A stretch of 55,612 bases of DNA from DAOUBP01 sp034432655 (GTDB lineage Bacteria; Chloroflexota; Anaerolineae; CG2-30-64-16): assembly GCA_034432655.1 (NCBI GenBank), contig DAOUBP010000062.1, positions 1-55,612 on the forward strand, written 5' to 3'. This document shows, piece by piece, positions 36,111 through 44,592 of this stretch. Position 1 is the stretch's first letter; each line of letters opens with the position of its first letter. A program made the position numbers and the translations under genes. The notes below the pieces were generated by a model. The model was not told the origin of the DNA. It saw only the letters and a program-made list of their open reading frames with translations, and searched no databases.

Positions 36111-37229
36111 TCACCGTGATCCGCGGCTGGTACCGGCGGGGTCTGGCACCCCGACCGGCCGGCCGGGTAGCATCTTCTCAGGGGTCAGACGCCACGACCG
36201 CCGGCGCCGGCCGCCGGCCAGGATCTGGGCAACCACCTGTGTTACAGCCTCGCTGTCAGCATACGCAGCCTGGAAGCGCACGATCTGCCCTTTCGCGATC
36301 AGGAGAAAGTCGCCTCGGCCCAACAGGCGTTCGGCCCCGGTGCCTGCGACGCCGGCCGCTACCCGGGCGTCCTCGGCGCTGGTTACACTGCCGACCAGCC
36401 GCACGGGGAAGTTGGCCTTCACCGCGCCGCCGACCAGCGTGGCCGCCGGCCTTTGCGTGGCCGCCACCACATGCAAGCCGGCCTCCCTGCCGCGTTGGGT
36501 CAGCCGTTGCAGCGCGTCCCCTACCGCGCGGCCGCCGACCTGCAACAGGTCCGCCAGCTCATCCAGTCCGATGATGATCCGCGGCAAGCGCGTGCCGAGC
36601 CGGTCGCGGCGCTCCATCTCGGCCACCAGCGCCGCCATCACGTCCGCCACCGCGTCCAGGTTCTGCACCACCCCCAGCCCTCGCCACACATGGGGCAGCC
36701 CGGCCAGGCCACCCAAGCCGCGGCCCTTGGGGTCAATCAAGACCAGCTGCAACTGGCCGGGGTGGTTGAGCATGGCCAGCGAGAGCAAGAGCGTACGCAG
36801 CAGCGCGGTTTTGCCGCTCCCCGTCGTCCCCGCCACCAGGACGTGGGCCACATCCGGGCTGTCCAGCCGCAAGAGCAGCGGCGCGCCGTGTTCATCCACA
36901 CCCAGGATTGCGCAACATGGGGGCACCGTGGACAGCCGCGCAGCCAGCGAGATCAGCTCCACCTCTCGCCCACGCTCGCGCGGCACCTCGACGTGCACCA
37001 CGCCGCCCTCGCGGTAGACACGGGCAGCACGCACCCCCAACGACATGGCCAACTCTTCAGCCAGGGCGCTGATCTTGTTCACCTTGGTCCCCAATGCAGT
37101 GGTGATCTCATACCGCACGAAGCGCGGGGTCACAATGGCCTGCCAGACGCGCGCCGGCACCTTGTGGGCAGAGAGCACCGATTCGATCCGTGCGGCCTGC
37201 AGTTCGTACACCTGTCGTCTGGTTGTCAT
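36111..37229 (-). CDS. Soluble FtsK/SpoIIIE-type DNA translocase under LexA control
   Basis: From the ATG at 37229 (GAGGTG upstream) the protein has 372 residues. The N-terminal part (about 35-115) resembles the FtsK alpha domain (YEITTALGTKVNKISALAEEL). The RecA-like motor has Walker A GTTGSGKT (134-141), Walker B IIIGLDELADLL and a later VVAATQRPAA motif. It lacks the four-helix membrane domain and the DNA-reading gamma domain of FtsK, at less than half of normal length. Two LexA boxes sit at its promoter. It may move or extract DNA during damage, or be a derivative of a conjugation-type ATPase. Confidence 0.9.
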   Translation of the reverse strand: MTTRRQVYELQAARIESVLSAHKVPARVWQAIVTPRFVRYEITTALGTKVNKISALAEELAMSLGVRAARVYREGGVVHVEVPRERGREVELISLAARLSTVPPCCAILGVDEHGAPLLLRLDSPDVAHVLVAGTTGSGKTALLRTLLLSLAMLNHPGQLQLVLIDPKGRGLGGLAGLPHVWRGLGVVQNLDAVADVMAALVAEMERRDRLGTRLPRIIIGLDELADLLQVGGRAVGDALQRLTQRGREAGLHVVAATQRPAATLVGGAVKANFPVRLVGSVTSAEDARVAAGVAGTGAERLLGRGDFLLIAKGQIVRFQAAYADSEAVTQVVAQILAGGRRRRSWRLTPEKMLPGRPVGVPDPAGTSRGSR

Positions 37230-37302
37230 GGCACACCTCGAAGAGAAGGGGGCAGCCACGCATCTTCTTCAAGTGTCCCGCTAACCGATTGCCCCACGGA
37301 TT

Positions 37303-37316
37303 AGAACAGGCGTTCG
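37303..37316. promoter_or_regulatory. Second LexA-type box (AGAAC-N4-GTTCG)
   Basis: AGAACAGGCGTTCG differs by one base from the CGAAC-N4-GTTCG consensus. It lies downstream of the -10 box on the minus strand, centred 27 bp from the perfect box. Confidence 0.75.
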
Positions 37317-37322
37317 AGCTAT

Positions 37323-37351
37323 ATTCTAGCGAACTTTTGTTCGATTGTCAA
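37323..37351 (-). promoter_or_regulatory. Consensus promoter of the FtsK-like operon
   Basis: On the minus strand TTGACA (37346-37351), a 17-bp spacer and TAGAAT (37323-37328) drive the ATPase gene. The spacer contains a perfect LexA box. The remaining gene-free DNA, 37230-37532, also holds the second box and the divergent sortase promoter. Confidence 0.85.
37330..37343. promoter_or_regulatory. Perfect LexA (SOS) box CGAACTTTTGTTCG
   Basis: A perfect CGAAC-N4-GTTCG palindrome of the Bacillus/Actinobacteria/Chloroflexi LexA type lies between -35 and -10 of the minus-strand promoter, where bound LexA would block RNA polymerase. Confidence 0.88.
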
Positions 37352-37427
37352 GACCCTGAGGCGACGAATTCCGAAGGAAATCTGAGACCGGAAAAGGGGG
37401 GAGCACTAACATGCTTTTGTTCTCAGG

Positions 37428-37456
37428 TTGTTAGGAGCGCACTGTTGTGTTATATT
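37428..37456 (+). promoter_or_regulatory. Promoter of the sortase gene
   Basis: TTGTTA (37428-37433), a 17-bp spacer and TATATT (37451-37456) lie 77 nt before the sortase ATG. Confidence 0.55.
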
Positions 37457-37532
37457 TTATCAATCCGAAACGCTGACCGATCACGTCACCCTGGAGATGC
37501 GATCGGATCGTCAGACAAATGAGGCAAGGGTC

Positions 37533-38453
37533 ATGCACCAACCTTCACCACGTCGTATCGCCGGCAACGTCCTTCTGGCCGCCGGCCTCATCATCCTGCT
37601 AGGAGTTGCCGGTTACTTCGGCTGGAACCAGCTGCAGGCCGCCGAGCTGCGCGCCCAATTGCGGGCCGCGCCGCCGGCAAGCCCGGTCGCACCCCAGCCA
37701 CCGAATCCCACAGCTGCCGTTGCGCAACCGACCGCCACTGCTCTCCCGCCGGCCTCCTCGCCGACCGCGAGCCAGACCGCGCGGCCGGCCACTGCCACCC
37801 CGCTGGCCCCGACGGCCACCGCGACGCACACAGCGCCGCCGGCGGCCGTAGCCGCAACAGCCGGCCCCGCCGCGCAGCCCAGCCCGACTTTCCCGCCCCC
37901 CTCACCGACCCAGCCACCGCCGACACCCACACCGGCCCTGATCGGCGCCCGGCCGGTGCGCCTGGTGATACCGGATTTGAAGATTGACACCAAGGTAGTT
38001 CCTATGGGCTGGGAGGTGATTCAGACGGCAGATGGCCCGCGCTCAGAATGGGTGATCCCCAAGTATGAGGCCGGACACCACATCAACAGCGCGCTGCTGG
38101 GCCAGCCGGGCAACCTGGTGATCTCCGGCCACAACAACATTTACGGCCAGGTGTTCAAGCCCATCAGCTTCGCCTGGGACAACGACCGGCGCATCAGGGT
38201 GGATGACTTCACCGATCGCTCCGAAGTACTGAACGGCCGGGTCATCCAGCTGTTCGACGAGGCGGGGCAGGTCTATCCTTACGTTATCGAGGAGTTCTAC
38301 CGCCTGAAGGACACCGGCGTGCCCCTGCAACAGCGGATCGCCAACGGCCGGTTCATGCAGCCGACCCAGGACACCCGGCTGACTCTGATCACGTGCTGGC
38401 CACCCACCAATAACACGCACCGCCTGGTGGTGATCGCCCGGCCGGTCAAATAG
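37533..38453 (+). CDS. Sortase family transpeptidase
   Basis: This 306-residue protein has an N-terminal membrane anchor (about 12-35), a long Pro/Thr/Ala linker (about 45-140) and a sortase beta-barrel. The catalytic residues are His200 (ISGHNN), Cys288 (LITCWPP) and Arg297 (THRLVV). The class is not certain; GHNN and TCWPP fit class D/F-like enzymes. It would attach or link surface proteins bearing an LPxTG-like signal, and such a motif (LPPTG) ends the protein encoded at 39541. The ATG at 37533 is chosen because the membrane anchor begins there; upstream codons overlap the promoter. Confidence 0.9.
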   Translation: MHQPSPRRIAGNVLLAAGLIILLGVAGYFGWNQLQAAELRAQLRAAPPASPVAPQPPNPTAAVAQPTATALPPASSPTASQTARPATATPLAPTATATHTAPPAAVAATAGPAAQPSPTFPPPSPTQPPPTPTPALIGARPVRLVIPDLKIDTKVVPMGWEVIQTADGPRSEWVIPKYEAGHHINSALLGQPGNLVISGHNNIYGQVFKPISFAWDNDRRIRVDDFTDRSEVLNGRVIQLFDEAGQVYPYVIEEFYRLKDTGVPLQQRIANGRFMQPTQDTRLTLITCWPPTNNTHRLVVIARPVK

Positions 38454-38456
38454 CGC

Positions 38457-39470
38457 ATGGAGAACAAGGCCCGACGTTGGCTCTTTCACTTACAGGTGTG
38501 GGCCGGGCTGGCGGTGGGGGTGGCCGCGCTCTATCTGGCGGCCCGCAGTTTCGACGCTGAAGCCTTGGGGCAGGCATTGCGCCGGGTGCGCCTGCCGCTG
38601 GTAGCCCTGACCCTGGTCACCAGCCTGTTGACACCGACGCTGAAAGCACGACGCTGGCGCTGGCTGTTCTATCCTGCGCGGCCGCCGTTGAACACCTTGC
38701 AGCTGGCCAGCCTGGTGGTGATCGGCCAGGCGATCAACTTCATGATCCCTGGCCGCTGGGGCGAGCTGGTGCGGGCCTACCTGGCGGGCGAGGAATGCCG
38801 GATCAGCAAATGGTTCACCCTGGGCACTCTGGCAGCCGAAAAGCTCTTGGACCTGGTGATCCTGGCGCTTCTCGTGGTGGCGCTGATTCCCTTCGTGGTG
38901 TTGCCCGAGGCGCTGGCCGGGCAGGTGGAAGTGATGGTGTTGACCGCCCTGGCGGTGACCATCGCGGCGGCCGCGTTGCTTGGCGGCCGGGCTTTCTGGT
39001 TGAAACTGGCCGGGACGGCCCTGCGCATCCTGCCACCCGCCGCTGCCGATCGCTGGTACCAGCGGATTCAGGCAGGACTGGACGGCCTAGCCGCGCTGGG
39101 TGACCGCCGCGCTGCCCTGGCCATATGGGGTTGGTCGGCAGCCTTTTGGCTGGTGGCCGCGATGACCAACCTGTTACTTCTGGTCGCCTTCGACCTGCCG
39201 GCCTCACCGGTGATGGCCCTGGTGCTGTTGGCCGTGTTGCAGGGCGGTGTGGCGGTGCCATCTACGCCGGGCAAGATCGGCGTTTTCCAGTTGCTTTGCG
39301 TGCTGGGGCTTTCGGTGTTCGGCGTGCCCGAGGCAATAGGGCTGGCCTACGGCCTGGTGTTGCACGTTTTGGTGGTGGGCGGGGTGACCTTATGGGCTGC
39401 GCTCGCGCTGTGGGCACGCAGTCTGAACCTGGGCCGACTGGCCCGCGACGCGCGCAGATGGAACCAATAG
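38457..39470 (+). CDS. Lysylphosphatidylglycerol-synthase-like (UPF0104/AglD) integral membrane protein
   Basis: The 337-residue protein has about eight or nine membrane helices. The flippase-like motifs ALKARRWRWLF-like (here LKARRWRWLFYP), NFMIPGRWGELVRAYLAG and EKLLDLVILALL are typical of the LPG_synthase_TM family. Members move or modify lipid-linked molecules in the membrane. It starts 4 nt after the sortase stop, so it should be co-transcribed. The substrate cannot be inferred; the glycosyltransferase-like gene downstream suggests surface glycan work. Confidence 0.82.
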   Translation: MENKARRWLFHLQVWAGLAVGVAALYLAARSFDAEALGQALRRVRLPLVALTLVTSLLTPTLKARRWRWLFYPARPPLNTLQLASLVVIGQAINFMIPGRWGELVRAYLAGEECRISKWFTLGTLAAEKLLDLVILALLVVALIPFVVLPEALAGQVEVMVLTALAVTIAAAALLGGRAFWLKLAGTALRILPPAAADRWYQRIQAGLDGLAALGDRRAALAIWGWSAAFWLVAAMTNLLLLVAFDLPASPVMALVLLAVLQGGVAVPSTPGKIGVFQLLCVLGLSVFGVPEAIGLAYGLVLHVLVVGGVTLWAALALWARSLNLGRLARDARRWNQ

Positions 39471-39540
39471 TGCCCACCGGCGGCTTTGTACACGGGACGC
39501 TGTGCTCCCGTCCAGGCACGCGTCCTACGGAGTAAACACT

Positions 39541-40227
39541 ATGAAACGAAACCTGCGTTTTCTGATCTACACAATCATTGGGTTGGCGCTTTTGGGGGTC
39601 ACACTGGCTGTGCCGGCCGCCTGGGCCACCCCTGATCAGAGCAGACCCGCACAGACGGTGCCCACACGCACGCCGGTGAGGACCTTCGTCCCCACCATTA
39701 CACCGACCGAAGCGCCCACGCTTGTCCCCGGAACCCCTGAACCCGGCGGTCAGCCGGCCGCCACGGCCACCCCCGAGGCCAGCCCGTTTGCCGGGGCTAC
39801 TGCCACATCAGCGCCGGCCACACTGCTGTTGACCAAGCAGGCCGACCGCACCGTCGTCTGGCCCGGGGTGGAGGTGACGTTCACCTTGACCCTCACTAAC
39901 CTGGGCACTACATCGGCGAGGCAGGTCCAGATTGAAGACACCCTGCCGGCAACGCTTCTGCCGGGAACGATCCAGGGGACGGCCGCGGTCTGGGATGGGC
40001 GAACTTTACGGGCACGCACGCCCGTGCTGGCACCGGGCGGCCGTCTCGTGGTGACCTTCACTGCGCAGGTGCGCGAGGATGCGCAGCCAGGGGGCGCCAT
40101 TGTGAACCAGGCCGCGGCGACTGCGGTCGGCGCGAGCCGCGCAGTGGCCGGGGCTGTCCTGGCCCTGCCGCCGGCCGAGTTGCCGCCCACCGGCGCGCAC
40201 TTCGGCGACGAGAGGGCACAGCCGTAG
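39541..40227 (+). CDS. Secreted DUF11-domain protein ending in LPPTG
   Basis: This 228-residue protein has a signal peptide (cleavage near AAWA/TPDQ, about residue 30), a Pro/Thr linker (about 31-90) and one DUF11 beta-sandwich repeat (about 98-205, LLLTKQADRTVVWPGVEVTF). It ends with ELPPTGAHFGDERAQP. LPPTG looks like a sortase motif but the expected hydrophobic helix and positive tail are absent, so it may be truncated or used differently. Immediate neighbours include a sortase. The ATG at 39541 fits the signal peptide. Confidence 0.8.
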   Translation: MKRNLRFLIYTIIGLALLGVTLAVPAAWATPDQSRPAQTVPTRTPVRTFVPTITPTEAPTLVPGTPEPGGQPAATATPEASPFAGATATSAPATLLLTKQADRTVVWPGVEVTFTLTLTNLGTTSARQVQIEDTLPATLLPGTIQGTAAVWDGRTLRARTPVLAPGGRLVVTFTAQVREDAQPGGAIVNQAAATAVGASRAVAGAVLALPPAELPPTGAHFGDERAQP

Positions 40228-40241
40228 GCTTCGAGGCGATC

Positions 40242-42152
40242 ATGCCGTCCGCTGCGGTTACGCGGCTGAAAGCAACTATCGGCCGGCGCTGGCCGGCGCC
40301 GGCCGCCGGACTGCTGGCGCTGGCCCTCTACGCCCGCACCCTGGCGCCGGGCCTCACCTGGGCGCACCAGGGGGCCGACGGAGGGGATTTGCTGGCGGCC
40401 GCGCTGACGGCCGGCGTGCCTCACCCGACAGGTTATCCCACCTACCAGCTGCTCCTGCGGTCGGCAATTGCGCTCTTGCCGGGCGAACCCGCCCGGGCCG
40501 GCAACTGGCTTTCAGCACTGGCCGCCGCATGTGCGGTGGCGGTCCTGACCGACCTGGCGCGCCGGGTCCTGGCCGCTGGGTGGTCCGCCAGGGCGGATTG
40601 CTACGGCCCGGTCGCACTGGCAACGGGCCTGACCTGGGCCGCATCGCCGTTGCTATGGAGCCAGGCGGTGATCACCGAGGTCTACACTGTGCACGCGCTG
40701 GCCGTGGTGTTTATTTTGTGGTTGCTGTGGCGGTGGCACGCAGCAAGGCTGGCTGGCTGGCCGGCACATGGCTGGCTGGCTGCGGCCAGCCTGGCCTGGG
40801 GCCTGGGGCTGGGCAACCACCTGTCGTTGGCGCTGATGGCACCGGCGGTGGTGGTCTGGATCAGGTCCGGGTTGGTGACTCCGGCGTCCGGCCAGGAGGG
40901 ACGCCGCACCCTAACCCAGGACCACGGACCGGGGCAGGCCCCGGCGTCCGGCTCTTTGCGGTCGCTTCTGTCAGCGCGGCCCTGGGGCATGTTGCTCGCC
41001 GGCCTGGCGCTGGGCCTGAGCGTGTACATCTACCTGCCGCTGGCTGCCGCGGCCGGCCCGGCGATCAACTGGGGCGACCCCAGCACCCTGACCGGGTTCT
41101 GGTGGACGATCTCCGGCCGGGCGTATGCCGCCTTGTTCTTGGGCATGCCGCCGGGTGACCTGCTGGCGCGGCTTGCCGCCTGGGCTCGCATGGCGGTCTG
41201 GGAGCTCGGGGGCGGGCCCTGGGGCTTGCTCCTGGCGCTGGCCGGCCTGTGGTGGACGGATCGTCATCAGCATCGCTGGTGGCAGACCACCGGGCTGATT
41301 GCGCTGGGCTACACCCTGTACAGCCTGGCGTATCGCACAGCCGATTCTTACGTCTACCTGCTGCCCGTCTGGGCCATGGCCGCGTTGTGGCTGGCGGCCG
41401 GGCTGGGATGGTTGATCGCTGCGGTCAGCGGGCGGGCGCCTGCACCGGCGCCGGCAGACGCCACGCGCGGCCAACGTCGCACAGAGACGGATGAAAACCT
41501 CACCACCGACTCCTCTCCTACGAGGAGAGGGGAGGAAGGCGCTCCCCCTTCCCTCGCAGGGAAGAGGGCTGGGGGGTTAGGCACGATCTTCAGGATAGAT
41601 ACCTGCGGCACCACGGCGGATGATAACCTTCGTCGTAGCGGCTTCAGCCGTTCGGTGTGGCCCAGAACGGCTGAAGTCGCCACTACGAAGGAGGGCATTT
41701 TCAGAACAGCCTTCCTGCTGATCATGCTGCTGCCGGTCTTGGCGGTGCTGGCCAACTGGCGAGCCAATGACCTCAGCCACGACAGTGCAGCGCGCGATTT
41801 CGTGGCGGCTGCGCTGGCCGAGGCGGAACCGGGGGCGCTGATCCTGACCGCCGGCGATCGAACCACTTTCGCGCTTTGGTATGCCGTCTACGGGCTGAAG
41901 CAACGACAAGATGTCATCCCGCTGAACGTGCACCTGTATGAGTTCGAATGGTACCGACTGAGCCTGCACCGCCATCACCCTGACCTGGCGCAGCTCGCAG
42001 ATGTTTGTACGACCGTCACGCCTTTGGCACAACTTGTAGAACAGGCTCTTGCTGGCCGGCCGGTATACCGCGCCGAACCGTTAGAGCTGACATTGCCCGA
42101 CACGCAAGAGACGCCCGCTGGCGTCCTGGTCCGTATCCGGCCTGCTTCGTAA
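40242..42152 (+). CDS. DUF2723 membrane glycosyltransferase-like protein with inserted repeats
   Basis: This 636-residue multi-helix membrane protein has the DUF2723 signature near the N-terminus: LTWAHQGADGGDLLAAALTA followed by GVPHPTGYPTYQLL. The family is related to protein O-mannosyltransferases and is expected to use a lipid-linked sugar. About ten helices span 15-405. A soluble C-terminal part starts near 510. Residues 406-486 are encoded by two repeat elements (41512-41580 and 41627-41691) and are charged and low in family character, so homologues should lack them. GAGG precedes the ATG. It belongs to a surface-gene block with a DUF4012 gene downstream. Confidence 0.85.
   Translation: MPSAAVTRLKATIGRRWPAPAAGLLALALYARTLAPGLTWAHQGADGGDLLAAALTAGVPHPTGYPTYQLLLRSAIALLPGEPARAGNWLSALAAACAVAVLTDLARRVLAAGWSARADCYGPVALATGLTWAASPLLWSQAVITEVYTVHALAVVFILWLLWRWHAARLAGWPAHGWLAAASLAWGLGLGNHLSLALMAPAVVVWIRSGLVTPASGQEGRRTLTQDHGPGQAPASGSLRSLLSARPWGMLLAGLALGLSVYIYLPLAAAAGPAINWGDPSTLTGFWWTISGRAYAALFLGMPPGDLLARLAAWARMAVWELGGGPWGLLLALAGLWWTDRHQHRWWQTTGLIALGYTLYSLAYRTADSYVYLLPVWAMAALWLAAGLGWLIAAVSGRAPAPAPADATRGQRRTETDENLTTDSSPTRRGEEGAPPSLAGKRAGGLGTIFRIDTCGTTADDNLRRSGFSRSVWPRTAEVATTKEGIFRTAFLLIMLLPVLAVLANWRANDLSHDSAARDFVAAALAEAEPGALILTAGDRTTFALWYAVYGLKQRQDVIPLNVHLYEFEWYRLSLHRHHPDLAQLADVCTTVTPLAQLVEQALAGRPVYRAEPLELTLPDTQETPAGVLVRIRPAS
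41512..41580. repeat. In-frame double-hairpin repeat inside the DUF2723 gene
   Basis: cctctcct-acg-aggagagg (41512-41530) and cttccct-cgc-agggaag (41548-41564) are followed by ggctggggggttagg. This is a typical dispersed bacterial repeat sequence and is translated here as TRRGEEGAPPSLAGKRAGG. Confidence 0.7.
41627..41691. repeat. REP-like palindrome, gcttcagccg family, copy 3 (intragenic)
   Basis: ccttcgtcgtagcggcttca... at 41627-41653 pairs with the run ending cgccactacgaagg at 41665-41691, with three mismatches over 27 bp. It lies in frame in the DUF2723 gene, 46 nt after another inserted repeat. Confidence 0.75.
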
Positions 42153-42159
42153 ACAGAAG

Positions 42160-43995
42160 ATGAAAACAAAAACCTGGTTTCTTCTCATCGTGGCCGTCGC
42201 GCTGTTGGCCACTGTAGGCTGGTTAGGTTTCAGCGGCTATCGCGCGGCAACCCAGGCCCGGCTGGCACTGGCAGACCTGAACCGGCTGCAAGCGTTGGCA
42301 AGCCGGCCGTCCCTGGCGGCCTTCCCTGAGTTGCAGACGAACCTGATCGCGCTGGAAGCCCATCTGCGCGCAACTCAGCGCGCCGCCCGACCGTTCCTAT
42401 GGCTGGCACCACGCCTGGGCTGGCTGCCCAAATACGGCGCAGAGGTCGCTGCGCTGCCGGCGTTGTTAGACATGGCGATCCAGGTCGCCGTAGCCGGCCG
42501 TGAGGCAACCGAGGCGCTGGCTCCCGCGGTCGGCCTCCTTCAGGGGGGCGGCAGGCTGGATCGCCTGCCCCAACTGGTGTCGGCCTTGCAAGACGCCGCG
42601 GCCCAATTAAACGAGGCAGACTTGCGGCTGATCGCGGCCGAGATGACCCGCCAAACCATCCGTGGTCCTCTGGACCCCCGGCTGGAAGCCCAACTGGGCC
42701 GGCTGGACCGCCTGCTGCCGTTGGCCCGCACCGCGCTGACTCTGGCGCGCCTGGCCCCCGGCCTGCTGGGCGCCGAGGGCCCGCGCACCTACCTGATCCT
42801 GGCCCAAAACAACCATGAACTCCGTGCCACCGGCGGTTTCATCTCCGGCGCCGGTTATGTCACCCTGGACGGCGGCCGCATCGTCCAGCTCAGAATGGCC
42901 GACAGCTATGCTGCGGACAACTGGACACAACCGCATCCCGCGCCGCCCCTGCCGCTGATCGAGCAGATGGGGCTGCAGCTCTGGACCGTGCGCGATGCCA
43001 ACTGGTCACCCGATTTCGTAGAGGCCAGCGAGGTCGCCCGCGCGCTCTACGCGCAAGACCAGGGCGTGGTCACCCAGGGAGCGATCGCGCTGGATCTGGA
43101 GGCCGCGCGGCTGTTGGTGGGCGCGTTGGGCCCGCTGCGGATCGAAGGCATTGACGAACCCATCACGGCAGCCAACACCATCCAATGGATGAAAGAAGCC
43201 TGGCAATCGCCGACTGCCACCGAGGAAAGCATCGCCTCGCCCCAACGTCGGGAGTGGTTCCGCAGCCGCAAGGACTTCATGGGAGAGCTGATCGCGGCCG
43301 CGTTTGCCCGACTGCAGAGCGGCGATGACCTGGATGCCCTGGCCCTTGGGCAGACGATCCTGAGGCTGCTCGACCAGCGTCACCTGCAGATCAGCGTGGA
43401 TGATCCTGCGGCCGCCGCATTGCTGGCTGAGCGGGGCTGGGACGGCGGCTTGCGGCCCCCGGCTGGGAGCGACTTTCTGGCTGTGATTGACAGCAACGTC
43501 GGCTTCAACAAGGTCAACGCCGTGGTTAAGCCGGCCCTGAGGTATCGCGTAGAGGCGGATGACGTTGGCCTGGTTGCGACGTTGGTGATCACCTACACCC
43601 ACACGGCGCCGGCCGGGTCAGAGCCGGTGTGCGAGCGCTCCCCGCGCTACGGTGACTCTTACGACGAGATGACCCGCCGCTGTTACTGGAACTACCTGCG
43701 GATCTACGTGCCCGGGGGCAGTGAGCTCCTGACGGCCGAGGGGCTCAAGAAGGTCACGGCCGAGCCGGGCGAACGAGGGACCACCGTCTTTGCAGGCGAT
43801 TTCGTGGCCCTGCCGGGCGAGGCCTACCAGGTAACCCTCCGCTACCGCCTGCCCGCCGACGTGGCGACTGCCCCGTACCGCCTCTTGGTCCGCAAGCAGG
43901 CCGGCACCGTAGCGCTTCCGCTGGCCGTCGAGGCGTTAGGGTGCCGGTGGGACACAGATCTACTGGTGGATCGGGCGTTGACGTGTGAGAGGTGA
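42160..43995 (+). CDS. DUF4012 surface protein
   Basis: This 611-residue protein has one N-terminal membrane anchor (about 5-27), a coiled helical region (about 35-200), and then the DUF4012 domain with YLILAQNNHELRATGGFISG, close to the family motif LRPTGGFIG. Its function is unknown; such proteins are common on actinobacterial and chloroflexal surfaces beside polysaccharide and glycosyltransferase genes. It starts 8 nt after the DUF2723 gene. A conserved two-Cys stretch (EPVCERSPRYGDSYDEMTRR-CYW) lies near residue 490. Confidence 0.87.
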   Translation: MKTKTWFLLIVAVALLATVGWLGFSGYRAATQARLALADLNRLQALASRPSLAAFPELQTNLIALEAHLRATQRAARPFLWLAPRLGWLPKYGAEVAALPALLDMAIQVAVAGREATEALAPAVGLLQGGGRLDRLPQLVSALQDAAAQLNEADLRLIAAEMTRQTIRGPLDPRLEAQLGRLDRLLPLARTALTLARLAPGLLGAEGPRTYLILAQNNHELRATGGFISGAGYVTLDGGRIVQLRMADSYAADNWTQPHPAPPLPLIEQMGLQLWTVRDANWSPDFVEASEVARALYAQDQGVVTQGAIALDLEAARLLVGALGPLRIEGIDEPITAANTIQWMKEAWQSPTATEESIASPQRREWFRSRKDFMGELIAAAFARLQSGDDLDALALGQTILRLLDQRHLQISVDDPAAAALLAERGWDGGLRPPAGSDFLAVIDSNVGFNKVNAVVKPALRYRVEADDVGLVATLVITYTHTAPAGSEPVCERSPRYGDSYDEMTRRCYWNYLRIYVPGGSELLTAEGLKKVTAEPGERGTTVFAGDFVALPGEAYQVTLRYRLPADVATAPYRLLVRKQAGTVALPLAVEALGCRWDTDLLVDRALTCER

Positions 43996-43999
43996 GGGG

Positions 44000-44068
44000 G
44001 ACATGGAGACGCAGGGATGCCAAGACACAGGGACGCGGAGACGCGGAGATAGGGGAGACGCCGAGAAG
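44000..44068 (+). repeat. Word-repeat insert at the 5' end of a lipoprotein gene
   Basis: Variants of gacgcggagat / gacacaggg are repeated about six times. An ATG at 44003 would translate it as a charged, low-complexity extension (METQGCQDTGTRRRGDRGDA) in front of the lipoprotein signal. Confidence 0.6.
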
Positions 44069-44080
44069 GGAGGTGTATTC

Positions 44081-44509
44081 TTGCGCTCAGTCATTTTGGT
44101 GTTGATAGCGATGGTGGTGCTGTCCGGATGTGCGGCGCCGGTACGGATTGAGTGGCGCACGGAGACCGAGATCAACACGGCCGGCTTCAATCTGTATCGC
44201 AGCGAGTCACCCGATGGTCCGTTCGATGTCAAGGTCAATGACCAGCTCATCCCGCCATCGCCTGATCCGTTGACCGGGAAGAGCTACGTCTATATTGATC
44301 GGACGGCGCAAGCAGGTGTGACCTACTACTACCAGTTACAGGAAGTGGAGAAAAGCGGCCGGGTGAACACCTATGGGCCCATCAGCGTGCGCGCGGGCGG
44401 CTTCACCGGATGGCATGCGCTGGTGCTGGTGGTTCTTGCGCTGGGCGTGACGGCGCTATGGATCTTCGGCCGCAAGGAGGCGCTGCGGCCGCGCGCCGAA
44501 GACCGATAA
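44081..44509 (+). CDS. Small lipoprotein with FN3-like domain
   Basis: From a TTG at 44081 the protein has 142 residues. GGGAGG is 7 nt upstream, and the signal peptide (SVILVLIAMVVLSGC, lipobox LSGC) starts right there. An ATG at 44003 with a purine-rich leader is the alternative; it would add residues made by a word-repeat insert. The mature part IEWRTETEINTAGFNLYRSE...GVTYYYQLQEVEKSGRVNTYG is a fibronectin-type fold, and a C-terminal membrane helix (about 113-130) ends before a basic tail. The same FN3 style is seen in the large secreted proteins downstream. Function unknown. Confidence 0.7.
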   Translation: MRSVILVLIAMVVLSGCAAPVRIEWRTETEINTAGFNLYRSESPDGPFDVKVNDQLIPPSPDPLTGKSYVYIDRTAQAGVTYYYQLQEVEKSGRVNTYGPISVRAGGFTGWHALVLVVLALGVTALWIFGRKEALRPRAEDR

Positions 44510-44563
44510 GGCTTGCACAACATGGCGAGTTTAGTAGGCAATCCAAACTGCAAAATTCGGGGC

Positions 44564-44592
44564 TTGCACAATGCCGCACAATGTGCTATGCT
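44564..44592 (+). promoter_or_regulatory. Promoter of the lamin-tail/HPr-kinase-like/PqqD operon
   Basis: TTGCAC (44564-44569), a 17-bp spacer and TATGCT (44587-44592) lie 100 nt before the next ATG. The 10-mer ggcttgcaca is repeated at 44511-44520 and 44561-44570. Confidence 0.6.
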
